Counted from the stretch's first letter, positions 52,672 to 61,714 are shown. The stretch: DNA of 64,000 nucleotides from Ectopseudomonas toyotomiensis (GCF_900115695.1 NZ_FOXK01000006.1:357899-421898); one strand, 5' to 3'. Numbers and translations: made by a program. The notes: generated from the letters alone by a model not told the origin.

Positions 52672-55329
52672 TTAGGCCAGGCTCTTGCTCACCACTTCAT
52701 AGACATCGCTGGACAGCTCACCGGAGGCGAGGATGCGCTCCAGCTCGGCCTTCATCAGTGCCTGACGCGCCGAACCGTACTTGCTCCAGCGGGTCAGCGG
52801 CGCCAGCAGGCGCGAAGCGATCTGCGGGTTGAGGGCGTTGAGAGTGATCACCTGGTCGGCTAGAAAGCGATAGCCCGCCCCGTCTGCGCGGTGAAAGTTG
52901 ATCAGGTTCTGGTTGGCGAAGGCACCTATCAGCGCACGCACCTTGTTCGGATTCTTCAGGGTGAAGGCTTCGTGCTGCATCAACGCATGCACACGCTCCA
53001 GGCCTCCCGGCAGCGGGCAACCGGCCTGCACGCTGAACCACTGATCCATGACCAGCGGATTGTCCTTGAAGAAGTCGGCGAACATGGCCAGGGCCTTGCC
53101 CTGCTCTTCCTGGAATGGCGAATTGACCAGCACTGCCAGCGCGGCAAGGCGCTCAGTCATGTTGTCAGCGTTGTCGAACTGGTCGACGCAGGCCGCCGAC
53201 ACCTCGGGCTTCTCGCTGAGCATCAGATAGGACAGCGCGATGTTCTGCAGGCTGCGGCGAGCGAAGTGCGCTGCCTCGGCCACGTAAGGCGTGGCCTTGG
53301 AGACTTCACGGTTGGCCTGGTAGCGCGCCCACAGTGGAGCGAACAGCGCGCTGGCCAGTTGCTGGCGGGCGAACTCGCGTGCGGCATGGATGGCCTCGAC
53401 ATCGGCCACTTCACTGACCTCGGTGAGATAGGCCTCACCCGGCAGCGAAAGCATTTCCGCGACCATGGCCTGATCCAGCGACTCGTCTTCGAGCAGGGTG
53501 CGCAGCGCAGTGACCAGGCGCTGATCCAGCACCAAGGTCTCGCCACGCTGGTGCTGCCCGATCAGTTCCTGCAGTACCTGAACAGAAAGCTGCTGCCCCG
53601 CTTCCCAACGATTGAATCCATCGCTGTCGTGCTGCATAAGGAACATCAACTGGTCGCGGTCATAGGGAAAGCTCAGCTTGACCGGCGCGCTGAAGCCACG
53701 CAGCAGCGACGGCAGCGGCTTTTCGGCAACGCCCTCGAAGGTGAAGATCTGCTCGGCTTCAGTCACCGACAAAACGCGACTGGTGCCCTGCGCCGCGCTT
53801 TCGCCCTGCAGGCGCAGCGGCAGCTCAGCGCCCTGGGCATCGAGCAGGCCGAGCGCCACGGGAATCACGAACGGCAGCTTCTCGCTCTGCCCCGGCGTCG
53901 CCGGGCAGCTCTGGCGGAAGGTCAAGCTGTAGGTCTGCGCCGCCTCGTCATAGGCTTCGCTGACTTCCAGGCGCGGCGTGCCGGCCTGGGTGTACCAGCG
54001 TTTGAACTGGGTCAGGTCAATGCCACTGGCATCCTCCATGGCCTTGACGAAATCGTCGCAGGTCACGGCCTGGCCGTCGTGACGCTCGAAGTACAGGTCC
54101 GAGCCCTTGCGGAACAGTTCGGGGCCAAGCAGGGTGTGGATCATGCGCAGCACTTCCGAACCCTTCTCATAGATGGTCAGGGTGTAGAAGTTGGAGATCT
54201 CCATGTACGCGTCCGGGCGCACCGGGTGAGCCATGGGGCCGGCGTCCTCGGCGAACTGGTGGGTGCGCAGGTAGGCCACGTCTTCGATGCGCTTGACGGT
54301 GCGCGAGTGAGTATCGGCGGAGAACTCGCTGTCGCGGAACACGGTGAAGCCTTCCTTGAGCGACAGCTGGAACCAGTCGCGGCAGGTCACGCGGTTACCC
54401 GACCAGTTGTGGAAGTACTCGTGCGCCACCACCGCCTCGACGCGCTGGTGGGCGGCGTCGGTGGCGGTCTCGGCCTTGGCCAGCACGCAGCTGGAGTTGA
54501 AGATGTTGAGGCCCTTGTTCTCCATGGCGCCCATGTTGAAGTCGTTGACCGCGACGATCATGAAGATGTCCAGGTCGTACTCGCGGCCATAGACCTCCTC
54601 GTCCCATTTCATCGAGCGCTTGAGGCTGTCCATCGCGTGCTGCACCTTGTCGATGTTCTCCGGCTCGACGTAGATGCGCAGTGCCACCTCTCGGCTGCTC
54701 ATGGTGGTGAAGCTGTCCTCCACGCACCAGAGGTCACCGGCGACCAGGGCGAACAGGTAGGCTGGCTTCTTGAACGGGTCTTCCCACGTGGCCCAATGAC
54801 GACCGCCCTCCTCGCTGCCGCTGGCAATCGGGTTGCCGTTGGACAGCAGCACCGGGTAGGCATGCTGTTCGGCGCTGACCGTGGTGGTGAACTTGCTCAT
54901 CACGTCCGGGCGGTCGAGGTAGAAGGTGATCTTGCGAAAGCCCTCGGCCTCGCACTGGGTACAGAACATCGTGCCGGACTTGTACAGGCCTTCCAGCGCG
55001 GTGTTGCTCTCCGGGTGGATGCGCACGCTGCTGTCGACCACGAAGCGCTCCTGGGTCGGCTGCAGGGTCAGGTGGCTGTCAGTCAGGCTGTAATCGCCCG
55101 CGTTCAACTCACGGTCGTCGAGCTTGAGCTCCAGCAGCTCCAGTTGCTGGCCATCCAGTACGAGCTTCGGCAAGCCGGCGCCCGCCTCCGGGTTGCGACG
55201 CATGACCAGTTGCGCATGCACCAGACTGTGATCCTCGAACAGCTCGAAGGTCAGGTGGGTTTCGTCGATCAGGTAGTCGGGAACCTGATAGTCCTTCAGA
55301 TAAATGGTCTTGGATTGTTCGGTGCGCAT
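52672..55329 (-). CDS. pepN: Aminopeptidase N
   Basis: PepN is a broad-specificity cytoplasmic zinc aminopeptidase (M1 family) that finishes protein turnover. The protein is 885 residues, the usual length. The substrate-anchor motif GAMENKG is near residue 263, the zinc motif HEYFHNW near 300 (His, Glu, His) with the third ligand Glu in SLKEGFTVFRD about 18 residues later. The C-terminal helical domain is complete. It begins a leftward-reading block with DUF2797, DUF1315 and glpG upstream, 51 bases from the DUF2797 stop. Confidence 0.96.
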   Translation of the reverse strand: MRTEQSKTIYLKDYQVPDYLIDETHLTFELFEDHSLVHAQLVMRRNPEAGAGLPKLVLDGQQLELLELKLDDRELNAGDYSLTDSHLTLQPTQERFVVDSSVRIHPESNTALEGLYKSGTMFCTQCEAEGFRKITFYLDRPDVMSKFTTTVSAEQHAYPVLLSNGNPIASGSEEGGRHWATWEDPFKKPAYLFALVAGDLWCVEDSFTTMSSREVALRIYVEPENIDKVQHAMDSLKRSMKWDEEVYGREYDLDIFMIVAVNDFNMGAMENKGLNIFNSSCVLAKAETATDAAHQRVEAVVAHEYFHNWSGNRVTCRDWFQLSLKEGFTVFRDSEFSADTHSRTVKRIEDVAYLRTHQFAEDAGPMAHPVRPDAYMEISNFYTLTIYEKGSEVLRMIHTLLGPELFRKGSDLYFERHDGQAVTCDDFVKAMEDASGIDLTQFKRWYTQAGTPRLEVSEAYDEAAQTYSLTFRQSCPATPGQSEKLPFVIPVALGLLDAQGAELPLRLQGESAAQGTSRVLSVTEAEQIFTFEGVAEKPLPSLLRGFSAPVKLSFPYDRDQLMFLMQHDSDGFNRWEAGQQLSVQVLQELIGQHQRGETLVLDQRLVTALRTLLEDESLDQAMVAEMLSLPGEAYLTEVSEVADVEAIHAAREFARQQLASALFAPLWARYQANREVSKATPYVAEAAHFARRSLQNIALSYLMLSEKPEVSAACVDQFDNADNMTERLAALAVLVNSPFQEEQGKALAMFADFFKDNPLVMDQWFSVQAGCPLPGGLERVHALMQHEAFTLKNPNKVRALIGAFANQNLINFHRADGAGYRFLADQVITLNALNPQIASRLLAPLTRWSKYGSARQALMKAELERILASGELSSDVYEVVSKSLA

Positions 55330-55380
55330 GGCTCTTGGCCTCTCGTCTGCGGCGCCCCGGGCGCCGGTGGCAATCGGGTG

Positions 55381-56217
55381 TCAGGCGGCGATCTCGTGGA
55401 CGGCCAGCTGATAGGCGGTGTACTTGCGGATATTGATCACGCCGGTGTCGAACATCAGGTACTGGCCCTTGATACCGAGCAGAGTACCTTCGGCCAGGGG
55501 CTGCTTGTCCAGATTGAAGCTGGTGATCTTGGCCGGGTAGGCCTCGATGGGGTAACGAATCTCCAGCACTTCGGCAGCGGAAAGCGGCTGGATGGCCTGC
55601 AGGCCGAAGCGCTGCTGCAACTCGGTGATGCCCGAACCGCAGCTATCGAACAACTGCTCGCGAATCGCCAGCAGATCGACCGGTACGGCGTCGCCCTTGA
55701 GCAGCGCACGCCAGTTGGTCTTGTCCGCCACCTGGCTGCGCAACAGGTCTTCGACGAAGCCGGACTGCTGCCGGGTAGCCACGCGCAGGATGGGCAGCGC
55801 CTGGGTCGCACCCTGGTCGATCCAGCGCGTCGGCACCTGACTGGCGCGGGTGATACCCACCTTCACGCCACTGGAATTGGCCAGGTAGACGATATGATCG
55901 GTCATGCAGAACTGCTCGCCCCAGCTCGGCTCGCGGCAGGTGCCTGCATCGTAATGACATTTCTCCGGACTCATGATGCAGATGTCGCATTGCGCCAGTT
56001 TCTGCATGCAGGGGTAGCAATAACCCTGGCTGAAACTGGTCTTGGTCTTGCGCCCGCAGTGCGTGCAATGGATGGCGCCGAGGTATTCCAGGCGCAGGTG
56101 CTTGCCGACCAGCGGGTTGACCGGCACTTCTTCGTCGCCAAGACGGAAGGCGTATTGCACCGGCGCATCCAGATGCGCCCTCATCTTGCTCAGCGAGCCA
56201 CGTCCCAACTCGCTCAT
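55381..56217 (-). CDS. DUF2797 zinc-cluster protein
   Basis: This 278-residue protein has a Cys-rich N-terminal part, CTHCGRKTKTSFSQGYCYPCM, then CDICIMSPEKCHYDAGTCREPSWGEQFC. That probably binds one or two zinc ions. A GIY-YIG-like segment follows (VYLANSSGVKVGITRASQVPTRWIDQGATQALPIL). This is the DUF2797 family, of unknown function; the second part suggests nucleic-acid contact. The ATG at 56217 overlaps the stop of the DUF1315 gene by one base (TGATG), and the longer frame to 56400 is excluded because it lies inside that gene. Confidence 0.85.
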   Translation of the reverse strand: MSELGRGSLSKMRAHLDAPVQYAFRLGDEEVPVNPLVGKHLRLEYLGAIHCTHCGRKTKTSFSQGYCYPCMQKLAQCDICIMSPEKCHYDAGTCREPSWGEQFCMTDHIVYLANSSGVKVGITRASQVPTRWIDQGATQALPILRVATRQQSGFVEDLLRSQVADKTNWRALLKGDAVPVDLLAIREQLFDSCGSGITELQQRFGLQAIQPLSAAEVLEIRYPIEAYPAKITSFNLDKQPLAEGTLLGIKGQYLMFDTGVINIRKYTAYQLAVHEIAA

Positions 56218-56480
56218 CAGTGCAGGGTATCCGAGGACTTGAACAACAGGTTGGGTACCGGCTCGGATTTGCTGCTGCACTCCTGCGGGCCCATGTAACC
56301 GGTGCGCTCTTCCTCCGGCAGATTCTGCATTTCCCAGGCGATCATCGCCTGCAGGCTCAACTCTTTCTGTTCCTGGGTCAGCTTGCGGCCGTCCGGCCAT
56401 TTGCCGATTTCCACGGCCAGCTTGAGGCTCTCGTAGATTTCCGGGGTGATGTTTTCAATCGCATCGAGAAAGGACGACAT
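56217..56480 (-). CDS. DUF1315 (YeaC-like) small protein
   Basis: The protein is 87 residues, opening MSSFLDAIENITPEIYESLKLAVEIGKWPDGRKLT and continuing QMIAWEM-type residues (LQAMIAWEMQNLPEEERTGYM). These are the conserved features of the DUF1315/YeaC family, function unknown. GGAG lies 8 bases before the ATG at 56480. It is translationally coupled to the DUF2797 gene by a TGATG overlap. Confidence 0.88.
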   Translation of the reverse strand: MSSFLDAIENITPEIYESLKLAVEIGKWPDGRKLTQEQKELSLQAMIAWEMQNLPEEERTGYMGPQECSSKSEPVPNLLFKSSDTLH

Positions 56481-56543
56481 ACAGGTCTCCAAGTAAATCG
56501 TAGGGTGGGCCGGGCGGCGTTCCGCTTCAGCCCACCAAATAAA

Positions 56544-57398
56544 TCAGCGTTTTGCCAGCATACCGCCAAGCAGGCCGGTCAGGCAGCCGGTGAGCAGACC
56601 GCCGACATGCGCAGCATTGGCAATGGCGCCAATACCCAGCGTTTCGAAGATGCCGGTCATACAGACCACCAGCCAGATCAACATCATCACCAGCACGCCA
56701 GGCGGCAGCCGATAGACAGCGTTCGGTGCCAGGCGCTGGTAGATCCAGCAATGCCCGAGCAGACCATAAAGTACGCCGGACAAGCCGCCGAACAACGACG
56801 GCCCGGCCCACCAGTATTGGGCGAAGTTCGACGCCAGACCAAACAGCAGAGTCAGCCCCAGCAGACCGATGGCGCCCTGGCGAAACTCGATTCGCCGTCC
56901 CAACTCCCAGTACCACAGGCTGTTCATCGCCAGATGCAGCCAGCCGAAGTGAATCAGCATCGGCGTGATCAGGCGCCACCACTGGCCACTATCGAGCGTG
57001 GCATCCAGATAGGTCAGATAGATGTGCTCGCCGTCGATGCGAAAGTCGACGAAGCTCAGCCAGCGAATCGCCGAGAAATTCTCACCCGCCAGGGTCACCG
57101 CAAAGACGATGAAGGTGGCCAGCAACATCAGCGCCGTGACCGGGCTGCGCCGTAGCTGAGTGGCGAAGCTCTCGCGCACCGGGGCAACGCTTGGCGGCAG
57201 TTCTCCGGCGTCATCGCCCTGCGGATGATGCGCATAGAGCTCGCGCACCTGCTCTGCAAGCTCCTGCCCCGGCACCCAGAGCACCTGCTCGCCGCCCTCT
57301 TCCGATACCCGGTGCGGCACGTTCAAACGCTGCAATAGCCCCACAAAACCGCTTAGATCGGTATCCAGCGGCAAGCGCAGCACTTCTACTGCCGTCAT
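56544..57398 (-). CDS. glpG: Rhomboid intramembrane serine protease GlpG
   Basis: This 284-residue rhomboid has a cytoplasmic N-terminal domain (about 1-75) and six membrane helices. Catalytic Ser207 is in FGGLSGVLYG and catalytic His264 in ANAAHVGGLLTG. The oxyanion residues His150 and Asn159 lie in LIHFGWLHLAMNSLWYW. It cleaves membrane proteins within the bilayer; its substrates are unknown here. The start overlaps the stop of the phosphoesterase gene... by ATGA (57395-57398), showing coupling. Confidence 0.93.
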   Translation of the reverse strand: MTAVEVLRLPLDTDLSGFVGLLQRLNVPHRVSEEGGEQVLWVPGQELAEQVRELYAHHPQGDDAGELPPSVAPVRESFATQLRRSPVTALMLLATFIVFAVTLAGENFSAIRWLSFVDFRIDGEHIYLTYLDATLDSGQWWRLITPMLIHFGWLHLAMNSLWYWELGRRIEFRQGAIGLLGLTLLFGLASNFAQYWWAGPSLFGGLSGVLYGLLGHCWIYQRLAPNAVYRLPPGVLVMMLIWLVVCMTGIFETLGIGAIANAAHVGGLLTGCLTGLLGGMLAKR

Positions 57399-58369
57399 CG
57401 CGGCGCCTCCTGCGGATCGACATCGACCCAGACGAATTTCCCCGCGTCCAGACGCGTTTCCTGATCCAGACGATAAGCCACCAGACGGCCACCAACCACC
57501 GCGCTGTAATCCAGGCAGGCCAGGTTGGGTCGTATCGGCGCCGGCTTGCCACGCCGCCAGTAGTGGCCGACGAACAACAGCGGCTCATGCGCGCCGTACC
57601 TGAGCAGCTCGTCCTTCTGCAGTTCGGTCAATGGCGTCTGCGCCGCCAGCTCCGGCAAGGCATCGGGCTGGAAGACGATATCGCCATAAGTCTTCGGGTC
57701 CTCCTCCCAGAACTTGGTGCGGAAGTACGAGCGGGTAAAGCCATCGCCGCTGGTCAGGGTCAGACCATGCGGCAGACGCATGTCGGTCCCGCGCAACAGG
57801 CGATCAAGCGCCATGTTGGCGAAACTGCCGGGCACCGCCGAGGCCTGCAGGAAATGTTCATCGATGCAGCCATTGGGGAATTGCGCCTTGAGCGGCGTGA
57901 TCAACTCGTCATCCCAGCAGGCGTGTACTACGCGGAAGCGCCCGGCATCGATGAACAGCGGCATCTCGTAGAACCAGCGGAGGAACTCACGCCACTCCTG
58001 CGGATGATCTTCGAACTGCGCCAATGTCTCGCGCATCAGGCGCTGGTGGCGCGGACTGTGTTCGCGTACGTACTGACGACCACTACCCGGCGGCGCCGGC
58101 GTGCTCCAACCCAAGGCATTGAACTCGTGATTGCCCATGATGCACAGCGCCTGGCCGGCGCGAACCATGTCATACACCAGATGCAGGGTTTCGCGGATGC
58201 CCGGGCCGCGGTCTACCAGGTCACCCAGGAAGATCACCATGCGCGTCGGATGGCGCCACACGCCACCTTGGCGGCTGTAACCCAAATGTTCGAGCAGGCG
58301 TTCGAGGGTTTGCGCACAACCGTGGATATCACCGATCAGGTCATAGCCACGATGGGGGTCGAGGGACAT
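57395..58369 (-). CDS. Metallophosphoesterase (PrpA/ApaH-like)
   Basis: This 324-residue calcineurin-like phosphoesterase has the metal motifs YDLIGDIHGCAQTLERLL (GDxHG), VIFLGDLVDRGPG (GDxVDRGP), IMGNHEFNALG (GNHE), a later His in FVGHYW and another in VVHACWD. It is longer than the classic PrpA/PphA phosphatases. The substrate cannot be told; protein phosphatases and dinucleotide hydrolases share these motifs. It is directly adjacent to nadK (no gap) and coupled to glpG. Confidence 0.87.
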   Translation of the reverse strand: MSLDPHRGYDLIGDIHGCAQTLERLLEHLGYSRQGGVWRHPTRMVIFLGDLVDRGPGIRETLHLVYDMVRAGQALCIMGNHEFNALGWSTPAPPGSGRQYVREHSPRHQRLMRETLAQFEDHPQEWREFLRWFYEMPLFIDAGRFRVVHACWDDELITPLKAQFPNGCIDEHFLQASAVPGSFANMALDRLLRGTDMRLPHGLTLTSGDGFTRSYFRTKFWEEDPKTYGDIVFQPDALPELAAQTPLTELQKDELLRYGAHEPLLFVGHYWRRGKPAPIRPNLACLDYSAVVGGRLVAYRLDQETRLDAGKFVWVDVDPQEAPR

Positions 58370-59257
58370 TCAGTCCTGCCCTCCCAGGCGGCTGCCCCAT
58401 CCAAGCTTGGTGCGGCAGACCTCATAGTAGTTGTGATCCAGCGGGTGGATCAGACGCAGCTTCTGTGCCTTCTTGGCCACGTGCAGGGTGTCACCCGGCG
58501 CACAGGTGAAATGGTTCTGGCCGTCGCAGGACACCTGCGGATAGATGGTCATGTCCGCCGACACCACCACCTTCAGCTCGCTGTTGCCGTCGACCACGAT
58601 GGGCCGGCTGGACAGCGTATGCGGGTACATCGGCACCACCACGATGGCGTCGAGCTTGGGATGCATGATCGGCCCGCCAGCGGACAACGCATAGGCGGTC
58701 GAGCCCGTGGGCGTGGCGACGATCAGGCCGTCGGCCTTCTGGCTGCAGACGAACTGGCCGTCGATATACAGCTCGAACTCGATCATCCGCGTCGACTTGC
58801 CGGGGTGCAGCACCACGTCGTTGAGCGCGTCACCCTGGCCGATGGCCTCGCCCTGACGACGCACCTCGGCTTCGAGCAAGAAGCGATTCTCGGTCAGATA
58901 CTGGCCTTCGAGCACCTGCGCCACCTTGAGCTCCAGCTCATCAGGGCGAATATCTGTGAGAAAACCCAGGCTGCCACGGTTGATCCCCAGCACCGGCACC
59001 TTGTGCCGCGCCAGGGCGCGGGCGGCGCCAAGCATGCTGCCGTCGCCACCGACGACGATCACCAGGTCGCAGACCTCGCCAAGCATCTTGCGCGAGGAGG
59101 TTTGCAGGCCGTGTCCCGGCAGCACGTCGGCGATGGTGTCCTCGAGGATCACATGCAGGTGACGGTCGATCAGAAAACGCTTGAGTCGCCGCACGGTTTC
59201 CAGCACCCGCGTGCTGCCCAAGCGCCCGATGATGCCGACATTGCGAAATTGCTCCAT
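58370..59257 (-). CDS. nadK: NAD kinase
   Basis: NadK phosphorylates NAD to NADP with ATP, in the cytoplasm. The protein is 295 residues. The motif VVGGDGSMLGAAR (Gly70-Gly71-Asp72-Gly73) binds the nucleotide. NDVVLHPG, with the usual NE replaced by ND at this place, and DGLIVATPTGSTAYALSAGGPI are the other family blocks. It is the first gene of the leftward nadK-phosphoesterase-glpG group. Its upstream region has been changed by a MITE-like element and a prophage end. Confidence 0.95.
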   Translation of the reverse strand: MEQFRNVGIIGRLGSTRVLETVRRLKRFLIDRHLHVILEDTIADVLPGHGLQTSSRKMLGEVCDLVIVVGGDGSMLGAARALARHKVPVLGINRGSLGFLTDIRPDELELKVAQVLEGQYLTENRFLLEAEVRRQGEAIGQGDALNDVVLHPGKSTRMIEFELYIDGQFVCSQKADGLIVATPTGSTAYALSAGGPIMHPKLDAIVVVPMYPHTLSSRPIVVDGNSELKVVVSADMTIYPQVSCDGQNHFTCAPGDTLHVAKKAQKLRLIHPLDHNYYEVCRTKLGWGSRLGGQD

Positions 59258-59343
59258 GGGACTCCCGCCAGACAGATAAGAAACGAAGAGAGATTATCGG
59301 CCAAAGGTCTGGGCGGCAGCAAACCAGCACTGTTACTCGCAGG

Positions 59344-59475
59344 CCGTTGAAAAACTACCTGCGTTGCCATTGCTGCGTTAAAAACAGGCTCAAAATGCTC
59401 ATTTACAGCTCGTAAACTCCGCTTTTTCGCCTGTTTTTGCCTTGCACTGGCTGCCTCGCCTACGTTTTTCAATGG
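59344..59475. repeat. MITE-like palindromic element
   Basis: The ends CCGTTGAAAAACTACCTGCG and CGCCTACGTTTTTCAATGG are imperfect inverted repeats. Inside, AAAAACAGGC faces GCCTGTTTTT and TTTAC faces GTAAA across the centre. The whole 132 bases can fold into a long imperfect hairpin with no coding capacity. I recall similar 'GTTGAAAAACTACCTGCG' repeats in other pseudomonad genomes. Confidence 0.7.
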
Positions 59476-59612
59476 TCTGCTGCGCTATGTGTGCAGGCTT
59501 GAGAAAAATAACACAGGGAAAGCGCGATAAAGGCGGGATATAAAGGAACGAAGGGGAAAATAGCGGGACGGGTTTTGTAAGACCGTTGCCGTAGGTGAAA
59601 CGGCGGCGACCG
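59476..59612. other. Probable end of a Mu-like prophage
   Basis: No gene lies between the MITE-like element and the last phage gene. The stretch is purine-rich with repeated GCGGGA and GATAAA-like words, as in transposase-binding ends. A TGTGTG near 59488-59493 is a candidate terminus, since Mu-like ends start with TG. The exact junction and the target duplication cannot be fixed without the other end. Confidence 0.4.
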
Positions 59613-59632
59613 CTAGGAAGGGTCGTCGCCGA
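59603..59632 (-). terminator. Hairpin at the end of the phage early operon
   Basis: GGCGGCGACC and GGGTCGTCGCC pair with one mismatch across an 8-base loop and overlap the last codons and stop of the mor-like gene. The minus-strand T-run is short (GTTTC). Confidence 0.5.
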
Positions 59633-59981
59633 GGTCTAGTTTCTGCTGGTCTCGGTTTGCGTTGCGGCGCTGGTGCTCGCGCAACACTGAGTAGATCCAG
59701 TCCTCGGTGATGCTGTACTTGCGCACCAGCTCGTCAGCGTTCGATCCATTGTACTCCTTGACGACATGCAGCTTCAGCCGCTGATGTGCCAGCTCGTCCC
59801 TGGTCGGGAATGTGAAGGTGATCCCGCGCCAGCGGCGGTGAAGCTGGAAGCACAGATCCTCGGCTTCGTTCTTGGCCTTGGCCTCGTCCGCACCGTTGCG
59901 AACCAAGGCGACGGTCACCATCTCGCTCAGCTCTCGCAGCATCGAGTTGCGCCGGCGGATTTGCTGTGCTCTGACCTTCAT
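59613..59981 (-). CDS. mor: Mor-family phage transcription activator
   Basis: This 122-residue protein is like Mor of phage Mu, which activates the middle promoter. The Mor core is LRELSEMVTVALVRNGADEAKAKNEAEDLCFQLHRRWRGITFTFPT, followed by a helix-turn-helix near residues 82-105 (NADELVRKYSITEDWIYSVLREHQRR). It is the last gene of a leftward phage operon and lies at the host boundary. That placement differs from Mu, where late genes follow mor. ATGA overlap joins it to the gene before. Confidence 0.85.
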   Translation of the reverse strand: MKVRAQQIRRRNSMLRELSEMVTVALVRNGADEAKAKNEAEDLCFQLHRRWRGITFTFPTRDELAHQRLKLHVVKEYNGSNADELVRKYSITEDWIYSVLREHQRRNANRDQQKLDLGDDPS

Positions 59982-60526
59982 GCGTTCCCCCTTGCCGCTG
60001 CAATGCGGCGTTCGGCTTCCTCTTCATTAATAAGGCCCAGGCGGCGATCGGCTTCGATGCGGCCGAGGGCGTCCTGCAGGATCTGTTGTGTGGTGGCAGC
60101 CGCGCGGGCCGGCTTGGCCGGCGCGGCGGCTTGGGCCTGGGCGGGGTCGCTGGCTATGCCAAAGACCACCACGCGCAGGTAGTTGTGGTTTTCCAGCGGC
60201 AGCGACAGGCGCTCGCGGCCGATCAGCATCTGCTCGATGCCGGCCACCCACAGCCGTGGCGGCGCGGGCTTGGTGTCGCTCTTGCGAGCGTCCTTTTGCA
60301 CGGTGCCGGCGTTGACCAGGTCGAGCAGCTCCTCCAGCAGCTTGATGGCGCGGGTCATGCGCAGGCCGCGCTTGGCCGGGCTGAACAGGCGCAGGTAGTT
60401 GAGCACCGCCCGGCCCAGCTTCGGATCGAGGCCGGCGAGCATTGCCGCCAGCTTCTTGCCGTCCGCGTCTGCGAAGCCGGCCTCGATCGGAAACTGCTCA
60501 CCGCAGCAAGGGCATTGCAGCTGCAT
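59978..60526 (-). CDS. Phage early protein with N-terminal zinc finger-like motif
   Basis: This 182-residue protein opens MQLQCPCCGEQFPIEAG, a CPCC knuckle with only one obvious Cys pair set. It continues with a conserved-looking helical part (LGRAVLNYLRLFSPAKRGLRMTRAIKLLEELLDL), an Ala/Pro/Lys linker around 130-145 and a C-terminal helix. I know similar proteins only from Mu-like phages, between gemA and mor, without a function. A one-base TGATG overlap with gemA and an ATGA overlap with mor tie it into the operon. Confidence 0.75.
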   Translation of the reverse strand: MQLQCPCCGEQFPIEAGFADADGKKLAAMLAGLDPKLGRAVLNYLRLFSPAKRGLRMTRAIKLLEELLDLVNAGTVQKDARKSDTKPAPPRLWVAGIEQMLIGRERLSLPLENHNYLRVVVFGIASDPAQAQAAAPAKPARAAATTQQILQDALGRIEADRRLGLINEEEAERRIAAARGNA

Positions 60527-61092
60527 CAGTCGCCCCTCCGCGCGATGACCAGGTTATTGAGGGCATCCACCAGGGCCTTGAGGATTGGACGCTGCCGCTT
60601 CCACCCCTTCGGCAGGGCTTCCAAACCGTCAATGCGTTCTGGATCGCTAACGCCCAATGCCTTACACAGCTCTTCCACCTGGTGGAGCAGCTCGCGCTTC
60701 TCCTGCTCGACGTGCAACGCCGCTAGTACCGCCGTTAGCTGCTTGGGCGTTTTCAGCCATGCGACCTTTTCTACGCCGAACTGGCGCTTGGCGATCGCAT
60801 CGGCATAGCTCCAGGGCAGGCCCATGTTAGTGAGCTGAGCCTCGATCACCTCGATCTCGCCAGACAGCTGGGCGAAGTTGTGCGGCTTGCCCTTCGCCTT
60901 GCCGCTGGGCTTCGGTTTGAAGCCCAGACGCTCCAGCTCGACCATCAGCCGGCCGGCCTGGCGTGTGTTGAGGTCTTTTGCAGACTCGACGCCGGCCACG
61001 CGGCGCAGCAGTGCGCGATAGCTGTCGTCATCCATGCCCAGTTGGCCCTTGGCGATGTGGATCTTGCCGAGTACGCCTTTCGAGATACTCAT
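60526..61092 (-). CDS. gemA: GemA-family (DUF1018) phage regulatory protein
   Basis: The protein is 188 residues. The opening KIHIAKGQLGMDDDSYRALLRRVAGVESAKDLNTRQAGRLMVELERLGF is the gp16/GemA (DUF1018) signature. The C-terminal half is helical (GLPWSYADAIAKRQFGVEKVAWLKTPKQLTAVLAAL). GemA of Mu alters host gene expression and DNA supercoiling. It is a marker of transposable phages of this class. It overlaps both neighbours (ATGA at 61089-61092, TGATG at 60526). Confidence 0.9.
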   Translation of the reverse strand: MSISKGVLGKIHIAKGQLGMDDDSYRALLRRVAGVESAKDLNTRQAGRLMVELERLGFKPKPSGKAKGKPHNFAQLSGEIEVIEAQLTNMGLPWSYADAIAKRQFGVEKVAWLKTPKQLTAVLAALHVEQEKRELLHQVEELCKALGVSDPERIDGLEALPKGWKRQRPILKALVDALNNLVIARRGD

Positions 61093-61484
61093 GCGCGACC
61101 ACCCATGGAGCAGCTCAGGCGATTAAGGCGGCGGTTGATGGCTGCAGTCTGCTTGCGCAAGGCGCGCAGCTCGGCACTGAGGTCGATAGTAGCCACCACC
61201 ACCGGTTCGGCTGGCACCTCCGGTACCGGCTTGGCCTTCACCGGTGCAGCAGGCTTGGCCGGCTTTGCCTTGATGGGCGCAGCCTGGACGGGCTTCTGCT
61301 GCTCGGGATTGATCGACTTCGAGCGCCACGGACCACTCTCGACCTGGCGGCAGAGGTTGTCATAGGCCTTGATCTCGCCGCCCTTGGCCAGAAACTCAGC
61401 GATCTGCGCATTCAGCTCGTCCTGACGCTCCTGGGGCTTGGTCATGTCGGTGGACGGTGCGTCCCTGAATATTGGGTGGCTCAT
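61089..61484 (-). CDS. Phage early protein with Pro/Ala/Lys linker
   Basis: This 131-residue protein has a short N-terminal helical unit (TKPQERQDELNAQIAEFLAKGGEIK, residues about 15-39), a long linker of PAKPAAPVKAK type, and a C-terminal helical segment (DLSAELRALRKQTAAINRRLNRLS). I know no function. The ATG at 61484 overlaps the upstream stop (ATGA), so the longer frame to 61544 is not used. The build, helix-linker-helix with many Lys and Pro, suggests a DNA or protein tether. Confidence 0.7.
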   Translation of the reverse strand: MSHPIFRDAPSTDMTKPQERQDELNAQIAEFLAKGGEIKAYDNLCRQVESGPWRSKSINPEQQKPVQAAPIKAKPAKPAAPVKAKPVPEVPAEPVVVATIDLSAELRALRKQTAAINRRLNRLSCSMGGRA

Positions 61485-61714
61485 CGGATGGCCTCCCCTG
61501 GAACGATCAACCATTTGCTGTGCAGCCGGCCGACAGGCGAGCACGGCTGACGCTCAATGGTTTTATGGAAGTCAGGGAAGAGCTTGTCGGCCAGCCGCTC
61601 AACAGCCAGCTTGGCGTCATAGGTGCAGGATGCCTTCTTACCCTTGATGGTTTTGGTCCTGTAGCCGGAGTGATCCAGATGTACGAAGACCTCTACTGTG
61701 GTGTTGGTAGCCAT
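61481..61714 (-). CDS. Small phage protein of unknown function
   Basis: This 77-residue protein is mixed beta/alpha in character (TVEVFVHLDHSGYRTKTIKGKKASCTYDAKLAVERLADKLFP), with no domain I recognise. It is coupled to the genes on both sides: one base separates it from the ASCH-like gene, and ATGA joins it to the next. Confidence 0.65.
   Translation of the reverse strand: MATNTTVEVFVHLDHSGYRTKTIKGKKASCTYDAKLAVERLADKLFPDFHKTIERQPCSPVGRLHSKWLIVPGEAIR

Noticed and set aside
52891..56298. 1135-residue open frame on the plus strand opposite pepN and DUF2797
   Set aside because: Antisense to two certain genes, with a His/Gln/Val-rich composition typical of antisense frames in high-GC genomes.
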